A stretch of DNA of 64,000 nucleotides from Plebeiibacterium marinum (lineage in GTDB: Bacteria > Bacteroidota > Bacteroidia > Bacteroidales > Marinilabiliaceae): assembly GCF_026013615.1 (NCBI RefSeq), contig NZ_JAPDPI010000022.1, positions 1 to 64,000 on the forward strand, written 5' to 3'. How positions within the stretch are numbered: position 1 is the first letter of the stretch; the number at the start of each line of letters is the position of its first letter. Position numbers and translations under genes: made by a program. The notes under the pieces were generated by a model. That model made no database searches, was not told the DNA's origin, and worked only from the letters and a program-made list of their open reading frames with translations. This document shows positions 35,577-44,824 of this stretch, one piece after another.

Positions 35577-36963
35577 ATTTACATTGATATAATAAAATAG
35601 TTACAGCCAGCAAGTCTGCAGAACCTCCCGGCGATATTCCTTTGTTATTACACCACGATACTAATTTGTTATATTCATCTTTCTCACCTTTTTGCCAATG
35701 ATCCAAGGCTTTTTGTGACCTTTCTTTTAATTCGGCAAGTGTGTTTATATCTTTTCTGAATATGACATTCGTATCGCTATTTACCGACATGATTTTAAGC
35801 AATACAGGTATAAGGGCATCGCTCAATTCACGATCGTTGTATTTTGTAAGATTCTCTTTTAAAAGTCCGTTTAAAAAGGGAAGTGCATGTTTTACTACAG
35901 TAGGCATGCCGTTTTGAGCTTCCCCTCTAGCCCCGGCTGCTTCAGGCCCATAATCAAGAAAACACATTTGTCCATGTGATAATTTCATGTGGGTGTTTGT
36001 GGTTATTAATTCCCGCTCTACTATACCTTTTGTTAATTCTGAAATGGTATTTGAAAAAGCCTCAACTTCAAATGTTCCCTCGTGCCTGACCACCCGAATG
36101 ATAGAAAACATACTGATGGCCATTAAAAATATGGCCCCTTTGTGTGTATTTATATTTTGGGTAGCAAGCAACATGGCTTTTTCCATTTGCAACCCGATTT
36201 CCCTGATTTGTGGAAGTGCTTTTGAAATATCCTTATCATTAAAACTAATGGCAAGGTTTCCAATATCTTGCAAATAGGGGGAAATCATTGCTGTGGACTG
36301 CAAAAAAGAAACGAAATCCATATCGGTATGTGCTCCATTATGGTTTCTGCAAACCAAGCCAGGTTTAGGACTCAGTGCTACTTCTTGTAAAAGTGCGTAT
36401 GTAATATAACCAGTTACTTTTTTAATAAGAGCATCAGAATTTTCTTTATCCAGATATGATTTCATGTCTGAAAGCATTCTTTCTCTGACCATCATTAAAT
36501 CATGACGCTTGTTCTTCCTACAAGATTCCGCAGGTTCATTGCAAATAAAACAAGATTTTGCTTTACCTGAAGATATGGGGATTCCTTCAATATCCAATAC
36601 ATCCAGATCAACGATCCTTCCTAATACAAAGGTTTCTTCAAATGCTTCGGTGGTTTCCTTTAAAAAAGAAGCAGTGGTTAATTCATGATCAAATAAATAT
36701 GCAATCCAGTCACCTGCCTCATCGCAAAATGGAAAATGCTTCTCCCAGGAATGAACACAACATCGGCTTGTATAAAACTTTTGGAAACAAGAGTCTACAT
36801 GCAAGATAAACTCTTTGACAATTTCAGAAGTTTTTGGCAAGCCAGGAATGTTTAATTGCAAAGAAACCATATGAAACCGGCCTTCGGTTAAGGCCAGTTT
36901 CTGTTGCATACGCATTTCCCGGGCTTCAAGTAATCGCTCTATTTCAGTTTTAACTTGTTGCAT
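35569..36963 (-). CDS. citXG: CitX-CitG fusion: apo-citrate lyase phosphoribosyl-dephospho-CoA transferase and triphosphoribosyl-dephospho-CoA synthase
   Basis: 464 aa. The CitX part (about 1-170) has AREMRMQQKLALTEGRFHMVSLQLNIPGLPKTS and a C-rich CFICNEPAESCRKNKRHD segment. The CitG part (about 180-464) has ALLQEVALSPKPGLVCRNHNGAHTDMDFVSF, the family signature, and LSHGQMCFLDYGPEAAGARGEAQNGMPTV. Together they make and attach the CitD prosthetic group. Fusion of citX and citG is known in some enterobacteria and other phyla. Here it lies between citF and citC. Confidence 0.94.
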   Translation of the reverse strand: MQQVKTEIERLLEAREMRMQQKLALTEGRFHMVSLQLNIPGLPKTSEIVKEFILHVDSCFQKFYTSRCCVHSWEKHFPFCDEAGDWIAYLFDHELTTASFLKETTEAFEETFVLGRIVDLDVLDIEGIPISSGKAKSCFICNEPAESCRKNKRHDLMMVRERMLSDMKSYLDKENSDALIKKVTGYITYALLQEVALSPKPGLVCRNHNGAHTDMDFVSFLQSTAMISPYLQDIGNLAISFNDKDISKALPQIREIGLQMEKAMLLATQNINTHKGAIFLMAISMFSIIRVVRHEGTFEVEAFSNTISELTKGIVERELITTNTHMKLSHGQMCFLDYGPEAAGARGEAQNGMPTVVKHALPFLNGLLKENLTKYNDRELSDALIPVLLKIMSVNSDTNVIFRKDINTLAELKERSQKALDHWQKGEKDEYNKLVSWCNNKGISPGGSADLLAVTILLYQCKYD

Positions 36964-37026
36964 AATATTATTGGAGTTTTCTTGCGAAGATTAAATAACA
37001 CTATAATCTAATAACCAATAATTTGT

Positions 37027-38598
37027 TTACTCCACCACTTGTCTGATCACGTCAATAACAGTTCCGTCTCTATACTCTACGATACCAACGATTCTATCCG
37101 TTGTTTCAATCGGCTTCGCTTTTCCGGTAATACCTTCTACCTCCTTAGCCAAATCATGGATGTCTTTTACTTCAATGCCCCCATCAATCAGGTTTTGCTT
37201 TAATTCCGGACGATTAGGGTTTACGCAAATCCCTCTTTCAGTAACCAGTACATCAATGCTTTCTCCCGGGGTAACAATAGTGTGTACTTTCTCCTTAACA
37301 ATAGGAATTCTTCCCCTGAACGAAGGACAAACAACCACTGTTAGGTTTGCACCCGATGCAGTATCACTATGCCCTCCCGAAGCCCCACGCACATATCCTT
37401 CAGAACCCGTGATTACGTTAACATTAAAATCCGTATCAATCTCCAATGCCCCCAAAACAACAATATCCAGTTTGTTGGTCATGCAGCCACAGTTAAACGG
37501 ATTGGCATATACACCAGCCGGAATTTCGATATGATAGGGGTTTTTCATGAGTGAAGAACTCACTTCTGCATCAAAAGACTGCACGTCAAAGATGGAGCTA
37601 AACAATCCTTCATTAAGCATGTCAACACCAACCGACGTAACGCCACCAAGAACAAAGCTTCCCTTGGTATTTGTCTTTTTCATTATTTTTCGGATGTACT
37701 TTGCCACAGCCAGAGAAGCGCCTCCTGCACCTACCTGAAAACTAAAGCCTTCTTTTAGTTCGCCGGATTTTTCAATGACATTTGCAGCTAACCGTGCAAT
37801 TTGTAAATCCATCGGTGCTTTGGTAATACGGGTAGATCCCCCTGCAATTTTCGTAGGGTCTCCGATTGAATTCACTTCAACTACGTAATCAATATAGTTT
37901 TGGGTAATTGATTGAGGGACACATGGGTAGTCTACAATGTTATCAGTAACTACCACTACCTGTTTAGCATACCATGAATCAATAGTGGCATAACCCATTG
38001 ATCCAAAAGCTGATTTGCCATGTGTGCCTGTGGCATTGCCTTCTTCATCGGCTGCAGAGGCTGCAATGATGGCCAGGTCAATCTTTATTTTTCCGGTATG
38101 AACACAGCGTACACGACCTCCGTGCGAGTGTATTACAAATGGTTTGGGTAAAACACCCTGGGCAATAGCCTTACCTAATTCACCCCTGATCCCACTCGAA
38201 AACACCTGAGTTATAGTTCCATCCTTAAAAAATGGCAATAAAGCATCATGGGCAGATGTCAGGCTACTTGATGCTAATGTAATATCTTTTATCCCCAGCT
38301 CTGCCAATATGCGAATGGAATTGACTACAATGTCATCACCTCCACGCAAATGGTGGTGAAAAGAAACTGTCATTCCACTGTATGGTTTTGTTTTTTCAAT
38401 TGCCTCTCTTAATGTTTTGCAAAGTTTGCTTGAGTGCGGCATTTTTGCTTTGTTTGGTGGAGGAACTGTTTTTTCTTCCATCCAGCCTTTTTTAAGTTTA
38501 GTAAAAGCCCCTTGAAAAGGTTCTAAACTACCAATACCATTTAAATTATCAGGTATTTCTATATTTAATATGTTTTTCACGACTTTGTTTTTAGACAA
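37027..38598 (-). CDS. citF: Citrate lyase alpha subunit (citrate CoA-transferase)
   Basis: 523 aa, the usual CitF length. It exchanges acetyl for citryl on the CitD carrier. Diagnostic motifs include GMTVSFHHHLRGGDDIVVNSIR, GGRVRCVHTGKIKIDLAIIAASAADEEGNATG and GASGGHSDTASGANLTVVVCPSFRGRIP. It is encoded after citE, with a 197-bp gap filled with short degenerate repeats and no ORF, and before citXG. The gap is longer than elsewhere in the operon, so a separate promoter is possible. Confidence 0.97.
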   Translation of the reverse strand: MSKNKVVKNILNIEIPDNLNGIGSLEPFQGAFTKLKKGWMEEKTVPPPNKAKMPHSSKLCKTLREAIEKTKPYSGMTVSFHHHLRGGDDIVVNSIRILAELGIKDITLASSSLTSAHDALLPFFKDGTITQVFSSGIRGELGKAIAQGVLPKPFVIHSHGGRVRCVHTGKIKIDLAIIAASAADEEGNATGTHGKSAFGSMGYATIDSWYAKQVVVVTDNIVDYPCVPQSITQNYIDYVVEVNSIGDPTKIAGGSTRITKAPMDLQIARLAANVIEKSGELKEGFSFQVGAGGASLAVAKYIRKIMKKTNTKGSFVLGGVTSVGVDMLNEGLFSSIFDVQSFDAEVSSSLMKNPYHIEIPAGVYANPFNCGCMTNKLDIVVLGALEIDTDFNVNVITGSEGYVRGASGGHSDTASGANLTVVVCPSFRGRIPIVKEKVHTIVTPGESIDVLVTERGICVNPNRPELKQNLIDGGIEVKDIHDLAKEVEGITGKAKPIETTDRIVGIVEYRDGTVIDVIRQVVE

Positions 38599-38795
38599 TT
38601 AGATAATAGATTAGAGTATAATAGACTGACTTGCATTATTAATTATCATTATGAGAATCAGCTCATATAATAAGGAGGAGTGCCTTGATGTAGGAGAGGG
38701 GAGATGGTTTTTAGCCTTATGCTTTGCAAGCTGTAAATCACTGTAAACTGCTTACTGAATACTGCTAACTATCTTATAACTCACCTCTCACCGTT
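38599..38795. repeat. Degenerate short-word filler between citE and citF
   Basis: The 197-bp gap holds words such as TTAGATAATAGATTAGAG and TAAACTGCTTACTGAATACTGCTAAC, which also occur in similar form in other gaps of this window. No ORF or clear promoter is seen. Confidence 0.35.
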
Positions 38796-39689
38796 TTAAA
38801 GCTCACTCACTTCAATGTCTGCCATTTCCAGAACCCTCAAAGCTCTTTGTACAACAGGGGCATCTACCATTTTGCCATCTACAGCAAATACTCCAATTCC
38901 TTCAGCCTTGTTGCGCTCAAAGGCTTTTACAATTTTGGCGGCCTTCCTAATCTCAAGATCTGTTGGCGTAAAAACTTCGTTTACAATCTCAATTTGCCGG
39001 GGATTGATAATGGCTTTTCCTGTAAAACCAAGTTTTTTAATGTATTCTGCTTCCTCTCGTAGTCCTTCTTCATTTTCGGTATCTACATAAACAGTATCAA
39101 ATACATCTATTTTACAGGCCTTAGCAGCCATTACAATCTGCTTTCGGGCATAGTCAATTCCGATACCATCTGTGGATTTAACCAATTGCATATCTGCAGC
39201 TAAATCTTGTCCTCCAATAGAAATAGCGTCAATTCTATCCGAATATTGCGCAATTTCATATACGTTTTGAACCCCAAGGGCGGTTTCAATCATAACGTGT
39301 ACCTTCATTTTATCATGAGGTAAGCCATGTTTGTCCTCTATTTCTTCTATTACCTTTATAATTCGGGTAATTTCCTCTACTGTTTCAACTTTAGGGAGTC
39401 GGAGTGCATTGGGTTGGAGAGGAACTATTTGCTGTAAGTCCTCCAGGCCAAAAGGTGTGTCGATGTGGTTCACACGTACCGTGACTTCGCATCCCTCGTA
39501 AGAGATGTATTGTAGCATATGTGAAACAAGGATTCGGGCAGAATCTTTTTGGTTTAAAGCAACGGCGTCCTCCAGGTCGAGTAAAATGCCATCAGCACCA
39601 TATACACTTCCTTGTTGAAGCATGGCCGGGTTGTTGCCCGGGATGTAAAGCATGGTGCGCCTTTTAAAAGTTCGCTTCTTTTTTGTCAT
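38796..39689 (-). CDS. citE: Citrate lyase beta subunit
   Basis: 297 aa. It cleaves citryl-ACP to acetyl-ACP and oxaloacetate. RRTMLYIPGNNPAMLQQGSVYGADGILLDLEDAVALNQKDSAR matches the HpcH/HpaI-type CitE opening with metal-binding Glu/Asp. NALRLPKVETVEEI, VHVMIETALGVQNVYEIAQ and AISIGGQDLAADM are the other barrel signatures. It starts 2 bp after citD and is followed, after the filler gap, by citF. Confidence 0.96.
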   Translation of the reverse strand: MTKKKRTFKRRTMLYIPGNNPAMLQQGSVYGADGILLDLEDAVALNQKDSARILVSHMLQYISYEGCEVTVRVNHIDTPFGLEDLQQIVPLQPNALRLPKVETVEEITRIIKVIEEIEDKHGLPHDKMKVHVMIETALGVQNVYEIAQYSDRIDAISIGGQDLAADMQLVKSTDGIGIDYARKQIVMAAKACKIDVFDTVYVDTENEEGLREEAEYIKKLGFTGKAIINPRQIEIVNEVFTPTDLEIRKAAKIVKAFERNKAEGIGVFAVDGKMVDAPVVQRALRVLEMADIEVSEL

Positions 39690-39691
39690 AA

Positions 39692-39985
39692 CTATTTTGT
39701 TAGAGTGCCGGCCTGAACCTGAGCTGATCTTTTTAAAGCAGTTTCTAAACGGGCCGAAATTGTAGGTGGTAATGCCCCTTTGTCGTTTACGATGATGCGT
39801 ATGTCATCAATGTTGTAATGATCTAAATCGCGGTTGATTTGTTGTAATACATCGTCACCAAATTGTTGCATAACGATGGATTTTAGCTCAATTGTCCTGC
39901 CAGTGCCTTTGGCCACCGGTTCAACCATAATCAGGATGTCGCTAGACTCAAAACTACCGGCTTGAGCTTTAACTTTCAGTACCAT
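39692..39985 (-). CDS. citD: Citrate lyase acyl carrier protein (gamma subunit)
   Basis: 97 aa from the internal Met (MVLKVKAQAGSFESSD). The ORF track starts 30 nt upstream, which would give a non-conserved 10-aa extension, so the internal start was chosen to fit the family (~98 aa). The Ser in AGSFESSD carries the phosphoribosyl-dephospho-CoA prosthetic group added by CitXG. It is the first gene of the cit operon. Confidence 0.93.
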   Translation of the reverse strand: MVLKVKAQAGSFESSDILIMVEPVAKGTGRTIELKSIVMQQFGDDVLQQINRDLDHYNIDDIRIIVNDKGALPPTISARLETALKRSAQVQAGTLTK

Positions 39986-40239
39986 TTTTATTAGATTGAA
40001 TAAATTATTATTCAAATTTTAAAGTTCTGCAAACATTTTCCTAACATTAAAAATGGTTGTATAACATGTTTGTTCTGAATGGGTGGTAATGTGCAGTAAA
40101 TCAGATTGAAAGGAAAGGTTGATTTTTGTCAATGTTTCGTTTTAGAGGATAAATATTGAAAATAATTCAGTAGTGTTAGTATTTTTCAATACAATATCAT
40201 TTGGAAGAAGGATTGATTAAAATGTGAAATAATAACATA

Positions 40240-40270
40240 AAAAAAGACGCACTTTAATAGTACGTCCTTT
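40240..40270 (-). terminator. Intrinsic terminator of the Kor/Vor operon
   Basis: On the minus strand, GACGTAC pairs with GTGCGTC (one mismatch) and is followed by TTTTTTT. It separates the upstream ferredoxin-oxidoreductase operon from the cit operon. No promoter with a clear TAnnTTTG was found for citD in the remaining 250 bp. Confidence 0.75.
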
Positions 40271-40341
40271 ATATAAGATATTGCGTAAGCGAGCTGTAAA
40301 CATTTGCTCATCTCTTGCTTTGTAAGATTCATCCTTGAAGC

Positions 40342-40896
40342 CTATGCTTCTACCTCCATCTCATGAATAATCTCCATACCTCGGTTGATCGCCTTTTCAT
40401 TCATAGGAATTAAATGGTGGTGACGTTCAGGCAGGGACTTTTTTAAGCCCTTGATTACATTTTCTATTTTAACTACCGGTTTAACTTTTAAGTATCCACC
40501 CAAAACAATCATATTAAATGTTTTAACCGAACGCATACGAGCTGCTTCTTCTGTTGCGTCGATACGATAAACGGTAATGTCTTTACGGGTAGGGTGATGG
40601 GTAATTCCATTTCCATCGTAAATTAGTGTGCCGCCTGGTTTTACATGTGCTTCAAACTTATCCATAGATTGTTGATTAAGAATTATGGCAGTGTCATATT
40701 CATGTAAAATAGGAGAGCTGATCTTGTCATCACTGATGATTACAGTAACATTGGCTGTACCCCCACGCATTTCAGGTCCGTATGAAGGCATCCAGGAAAC
40801 TTCCATATCCTGCATTACACCAGAGTAGGCAAGAATTTTACCCATCGAAAGTACCCCTTGTCCACCAAAACCGGCTATAATTATTTCTTCTTTCAT
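40342..40896 (-). CDS. korC: 2-oxoacid:ferredoxin oxidoreductase, gamma subunit
   Basis: 184 aa. GFGGQGVLSMGKILAYSGVMQDMEVSWMPSYGPEMRGGTANVTV is the diagnostic opening of the gamma domain, which contacts the CoA site. Together with the alpha, beta and ferredoxin genes upstream it forms a four-subunit enzyme that oxidises a 2-oxoacid (2-oxoglutarate or branched-chain) to acyl-CoA, reducing ferredoxin. The symbol follows the Kor set; a Vor role cannot be excluded from sequence alone. Confidence 0.9.
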   Translation of the reverse strand: MKEEIIIAGFGGQGVLSMGKILAYSGVMQDMEVSWMPSYGPEMRGGTANVTVIISDDKISSPILHEYDTAIILNQQSMDKFEAHVKPGGTLIYDGNGITHHPTRKDITVYRIDATEEAARMRSVKTFNMIVLGGYLKVKPVVKIENVIKGLKKSLPERHHHLIPMNEKAINRGMEIIHEMEVEA

Positions 40897-40927
40897 TTTT
40901 CAAATAATTTAATTGGTTCTTATCGAA

Positions 40928-41692
40928 CTATTCATCTTTAAGGTCGCCCAGTGGATAATAAGAAAACATGTGTTCTTCCATCCATTTGTTAGCCTGAACG
41001 GGAGACATTTTCCATCCGGAATTACACGTGGAAACAACTTCAATTAATGATGTTCCTTTATTGGCTTGTTGGTTTTCAAAAGCTTTGCGAATTGCTTTTT
41101 TCGCTTTTCGGACGTTGGCAGCAGTATGTACAGCCTGTCGTGTTACGTAGCATGTTCCAGGAAGCTGGGCCAATAGTTCCGAAATCTTAATAGGTGCACC
41201 ATCGTGACTCACATCTCTACCTGCAGGACAAGTTGAAGCTGGCATGCCGGGTAGTGTTGTGGGAGCCATCTGTCCGCCAGTCATACCATAAATACCATTA
41301 TTTATAAAGATCATAACAATATTTTCTCCGCGGTTACAGGCGTGTATGGTTTCTGCTGTTCCAATGGCTGCAAGGTCACCATCTCCCTGGTATGAGAATA
41401 CGTTTTTTTCAGGCATTAATCTTTTAACAGCTGTAGCCAGGGCAGGGGCTCTGCCGTGAGCAGCTTCCTGCCAGTCAATATCAATGTAGTTATAGGCTAA
41501 AACAGAACACCCAACCGGTGCAATTCCAATAGTAGTTTCCTGAATCCCCAGTTCGTCAATTACCTCTGCAATTAATTTATGAACAGTTCCATGGCTACAT
41601 CCCGGACAATAGTGCATGGTATTGTCCAGGAGAACATCTGTTTTTTTATAAATCAGATTTTCGGGTGATATGATTGTATTTGTATCTGACAT
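40928..41692 (-). CDS. korB: 2-oxoacid:ferredoxin oxidoreductase, beta (TPP-binding) subunit
   Basis: 254 aa. It holds thiamine diphosphate: MHYCPGCSHGTVHKLIAEV (the CPGC motif), GCSVLAYNYIDID, and GDGDLAAIGTAETIHACNRGENIVMIFINNGIYGMTGGQMAPTT, the TPP GDG-N-NN signature. No cluster-binding insertion is present, as expected when a separate ferredoxin subunit exists. It starts 3 bp after korA, strongly coupled. Confidence 0.93.
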   Translation of the reverse strand: MSDTNTIISPENLIYKKTDVLLDNTMHYCPGCSHGTVHKLIAEVIDELGIQETTIGIAPVGCSVLAYNYIDIDWQEAAHGRAPALATAVKRLMPEKNVFSYQGDGDLAAIGTAETIHACNRGENIVMIFINNGIYGMTGGQMAPTTLPGMPASTCPAGRDVSHDGAPIKISELLAQLPGTCYVTRQAVHTAANVRKAKKAIRKAFENQQANKGTSLIEVVSTCNSGWKMSPVQANKWMEEHMFSYYPLGDLKDE

Positions 41693-41695
41693 GGC

Positions 41696-42778
41696 TTAAC
41701 CTCCTATAATTTTTTGTTCCAATGCTTCAATTACTTCTCCCGGCGAATGGATTATTCCCCCCAATCGGCCATAGTGTTGCACCGGAATCTTGCACTCTAC
41801 GGCAAGCTTTATATCTTCTATCATTTGACCAGCACTCATCTCTACGGATAAGATTCCCTTTACCTGTGCAGCCAAATCTTTTAATTGCTTTTCGGGGAAT
41901 GGGTATAAAGTGATAGGGCGAAGCATCCCCACTTTAATTCCTTTTTCACGGGCAATTTCAACAGACTTTTGGCAAATACGGGCACTAGAACCATATGCAA
42001 CCAGTAAATATTCTGCATCATCACACATGATTTTTTCGTAGCGAACTTCATTTTCTTCGCAAGCTTTGTATTTTGCCTGTAACCTGTAATTGAAATCTTC
42101 CATCACATAAGGATCCAACTCTACAGAAGTAATGATCCTTCTTTCCTGCCCTTTCTTTTTACCGGTTGTTGCCCATGGGAAGTTCTCTTCAATATATTCA
42201 GGAGTCCATCTTGGTTTAAATTCCTTAAGCTCAACTTTTTCCATCATCTGACCAATGATGCCATCAGATAATATCATGACCGGGTTTCTGTATTTAAAGG
42301 CTAGTTCAAAGGCATCCTCAACAAAATCGGCCATTTCCTGAACAGAAGCTGGCGCAAGGGTGATTAATTTGTAATCGCCATGTCCTCCGCCTTTTACTGC
42401 CTGAAAATAATCCGATTGCGCAGGTTGGATGGTTCCCAATCCCGGGCCTCCTCTCACTACATTTACAACAACACAAGGAAGTTCGGAGCCTGCAAGATAT
42501 GTTAATCCTTCCTGCATTAAACTAACTCCCGGACTCGAAGATGAAGTCATGACTCTTTTACCACAACCGGCACCTCCATATACCATATTTATTGAAGCTA
42601 CTTCACTTTCTGCCTGAAGTACTACCATTCCTGTAGTATCCCAGGGCTTTTCGGCCATGAGGGTTTCCATAACTTCCGACTGTGGAGTAATAGGATAACC
42701 AAAATACCCATCAACTCCATATCGGATTGCTGCATGGGCAATTGCCTCATTACCTTTCATTAATTTTAGTTCTTTCAT
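41696..42778 (-). CDS. korA: 2-oxoacid:ferredoxin oxidoreductase, alpha subunit (Kor/VorB-type)
   Basis: 360 aa. GNEAIAHAAIRYGVDGYFGYPITPQSEVMETLM is the pyrimidine-domain signature (YPITPxSE). ASINMVYGGAGCGKRVMTSSSSPGVSLMQEGLTYLAGSELPCVVVNVVRGGPGLG is the conserved loop. The C-terminal transketolase-like domain ends with IHSPGEVIEALEQ. It is commonly annotated VorB in Bacteroidota, and the physiological acid (branched-chain or 2-oxoglutarate) is not decidable here. Confidence 0.92.
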   Translation of the reverse strand: MKELKLMKGNEAIAHAAIRYGVDGYFGYPITPQSEVMETLMAEKPWDTTGMVVLQAESEVASINMVYGGAGCGKRVMTSSSSPGVSLMQEGLTYLAGSELPCVVVNVVRGGPGLGTIQPAQSDYFQAVKGGGHGDYKLITLAPASVQEMADFVEDAFELAFKYRNPVMILSDGIIGQMMEKVELKEFKPRWTPEYIEENFPWATTGKKKGQERRIITSVELDPYVMEDFNYRLQAKYKACEENEVRYEKIMCDDAEYLLVAYGSSARICQKSVEIAREKGIKVGMLRPITLYPFPEKQLKDLAAQVKGILSVEMSAGQMIEDIKLAVECKIPVQHYGRLGGIIHSPGEVIEALEQKIIGG

Positions 42779-42842
42779 TTGTCTAAAATTTATTCTTTCA
42801 ATTGCTATCTGTTATATAGCTTTTTTTAAGAAGATTGTTGAA

Positions 42843-43082
42843 CTAGGCCTTAACGGGCTTTGCTCTGTATACTGTAATACATGTGTCGGGACATATTACC
42901 CCGCAATTTGCACAGCCAATACAGGCATCCGGATTTCCCATATAAGCATAATGGTATCCTTTGCCATTAACATCGGCTGCTAAATTAATTACCTGAGTAG
43001 GACATGTTGATACACAAACGCCACAACCTTTGCATTTTTCTGTATCAACAACAATCGCTCCTTTAGCTTTTGCCATAACCAA
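42843..43082 (-). CDS. korD: Ferredoxin (delta) subunit with two 4Fe-4S motifs
   Basis: 79 aa. Two full cluster motifs, CKGCGVCVSTCP and CIGCANCGVICP, define a 2[4Fe-4S] ferredoxin. It is the first gene of the Kor/Vor operon and supplies the internal electron acceptor. The small size matches the delta subunits of four-component 2-oxoacid oxidoreductases. Confidence 0.93.
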   Translation of the reverse strand: MVMAKAKGAIVVDTEKCKGCGVCVSTCPTQVINLAADVNGKGYHYAYMGNPDACIGCANCGVICPDTCITVYRAKPVKA

Positions 43083-43261
43083 TTCGTTTTTTTTAAATTT
43101 AGTCGCAATTTATACAATAAAGCGGTTTTTATTTATGATGGGAATCATAACAAAAAGATGTTATATGTCAGCCCCACATAGTGTATTAAGCAATACAAAT
43201 ATTTATTGCTTAATAGCCGCATTTCATTAAAATAAACTACTGTTTTTACCCTGTATGGTAG

Positions 43262-44581
43262 TTAATGAAGACTTTCGTTGAAGAGTTTTAAACGTTCCTC
43301 TAAGATAGGGAATCGTTCTCTCACAGTATGAGACACACAAGCTCTCAAACCTTCTTTTTCACTACCGGTATTTTTAAGTGCAATACCACTGATTCCAAAA
43401 TACAACAGTTTTTCCAGTAATTCTCCTCCGGTTAATCCCGGATAACTTATTGTAAAATAAAATCCATCGGCAATAGGGGTGTCAATATCTTTATCATAAA
43501 CTATGGAGAAACCATATTTTATAAATATATCTTTCATTAACCTGGCCCTTATGCCATATTCTTTTACCTCTTCTACGAAATTGAAATCACCGTTGCAAGC
43601 TGCTCTGTACATGGCTGCTATAGCGTATTGTGCCGAGTGACTTGCTCCAGCGGATAGCGAATATAGCAATCTTCCGACAATTACACGTCCAAAATTACCT
43701 TTTCCAAACCTTATTTTTAATGATTCAAAATAAGAGTTGAATAATTTATTGGAGATACACATGGTCCCAAGTCGTTGACCGGCATACGAAAAGAACTTGG
43801 AACTGGATATTAGCAGGGCATAATTATCGGTATAACGAGCAACGGTAGATTGGTAAGGTGGTTCAAAAGGAGTCGAAATGTCAATTCTGAAGTCCATACC
43901 AAAATAAGCAAGGTCTTCAATAACAATTGTGTCGTATTTGTTGGCAAGGTTCCCTATAATTTCAAGCTCGTCTTCGTGGAAGCAAATCCAGGTAGGATTG
44001 TTAGGATTTGAATATACTATAGCACAGATATTTCCTTTTGCCAAAAAGCTTTCCAATTTTTTTTCGAGCTTAGCTCCTCTGAAATTAAAAACATCAAAGG
44101 CTTCGTGCTTGATTCCCAAAACATCTAACTGTAACTTTTGTACCGGAAATCCCGGGTCGATAAATAATATGGTATCCTTTTTTTTGTTTATGTTGGATAT
44201 GGCCAGAAATAAGATGTAGCTGCCTTGCATGGAACCTACAGTAGGAATACAGCTTTCCGGGGATATGTCAATATCCATAAAGGCTTTAACAAAGCGACTG
44301 GCTTCCTCCTTAAAGGGTTTAACACCTTCGAGCATTGGGTATTTTGATGCTACCCCTTTTTTTAGAGCAGCAATTTCTCCCTGAACTCCAAATTTGTTAG
44401 GAGGCAGGCTGGGAACCCCCATTTCCATACGGATGAATTTTTCGCCGGAGCGTTCTTCTATTTCATTTACCACGGTAACAATGTCCCTGATGGTGGCATG
44501 CGCCAGGTCGCTTAGGTTTTTGTGTTCGAGCGTAGATTTTACTATCTCCTCGTCAATCAAAGTTATATGTTTTGTGTTCAT
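43262..44581 (-). CDS. PLP-dependent class I/II aminotransferase
   Basis: 439 aa. Fold-type I signatures: YSNPNNPTWICF (substrate Asn), EDLAYFGMDFR, and the Schiff-base Lys in LISSSKFFSYAGQRLGTMCIS. The final arginine-containing ENTGSEKEGLRACVSHTVRERFP region holds the carboxylate Arg. It lies just upstream of the Kor/Vor operon on the same strand (179 bp away), so it may supply the 2-oxoacid that the oxidoreductase oxidises. Specific substrates are not readable from the sequence. Confidence 0.88.
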   Translation of the reverse strand: MNTKHITLIDEEIVKSTLEHKNLSDLAHATIRDIVTVVNEIEERSGEKFIRMEMGVPSLPPNKFGVQGEIAALKKGVASKYPMLEGVKPFKEEASRFVKAFMDIDISPESCIPTVGSMQGSYILFLAISNINKKKDTILFIDPGFPVQKLQLDVLGIKHEAFDVFNFRGAKLEKKLESFLAKGNICAIVYSNPNNPTWICFHEDELEIIGNLANKYDTIVIEDLAYFGMDFRIDISTPFEPPYQSTVARYTDNYALLISSSKFFSYAGQRLGTMCISNKLFNSYFESLKIRFGKGNFGRVIVGRLLYSLSAGASHSAQYAIAAMYRAACNGDFNFVEEVKEYGIRARLMKDIFIKYGFSIVYDKDIDTPIADGFYFTISYPGLTGGELLEKLLYFGISGIALKNTGSEKEGLRACVSHTVRERFPILEERLKLFNESLH

Positions 44582-44711
44582 CGTTTTTGTTGATTTTAAG
44601 GGTAAAATTCATTTTGGTAATAATTGATGAACAGAAGAGGCAGCGCTTAAACCTGTGTTAGTACTATAAAAAAAACAGGTTATTAGGAGTAGGCTGCCAG
44701 TGGCAATAATC

Positions 44712-44816
44712 AAAAGTTCTCGCTAAGTACACAAAGTTTGTTGCCGAGTGCCCAATGCAGGTGGTGGGATAAACTGATGTGTGCTCTCGTTTTATACTAA
44801 GCGTTCTTAGCGAGAA
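44712..44816. repeat. Long intergenic inverted repeat (TTCTCGCTAAG / CTTAGCGAGAA)
   Basis: An 11-bp perfect arm pair with a ~85-nt loop lies in the gap between the flavodoxin and aminotransferase genes. The inner sequence has further partial pairing (GTAC/GCGTT). It resembles the hairpin fillers elsewhere in this window and may act as a terminator for the flavodoxin mRNA. Confidence 0.45.
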
Positions 44817-44824
44817 ACAAACAT

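Noticed and set aside
37160-37534. Plus-strand ORF of 124 aa opposite citF
   Set aside because: A shadow of the well-supported citF coding sequence; no motif or start signal.
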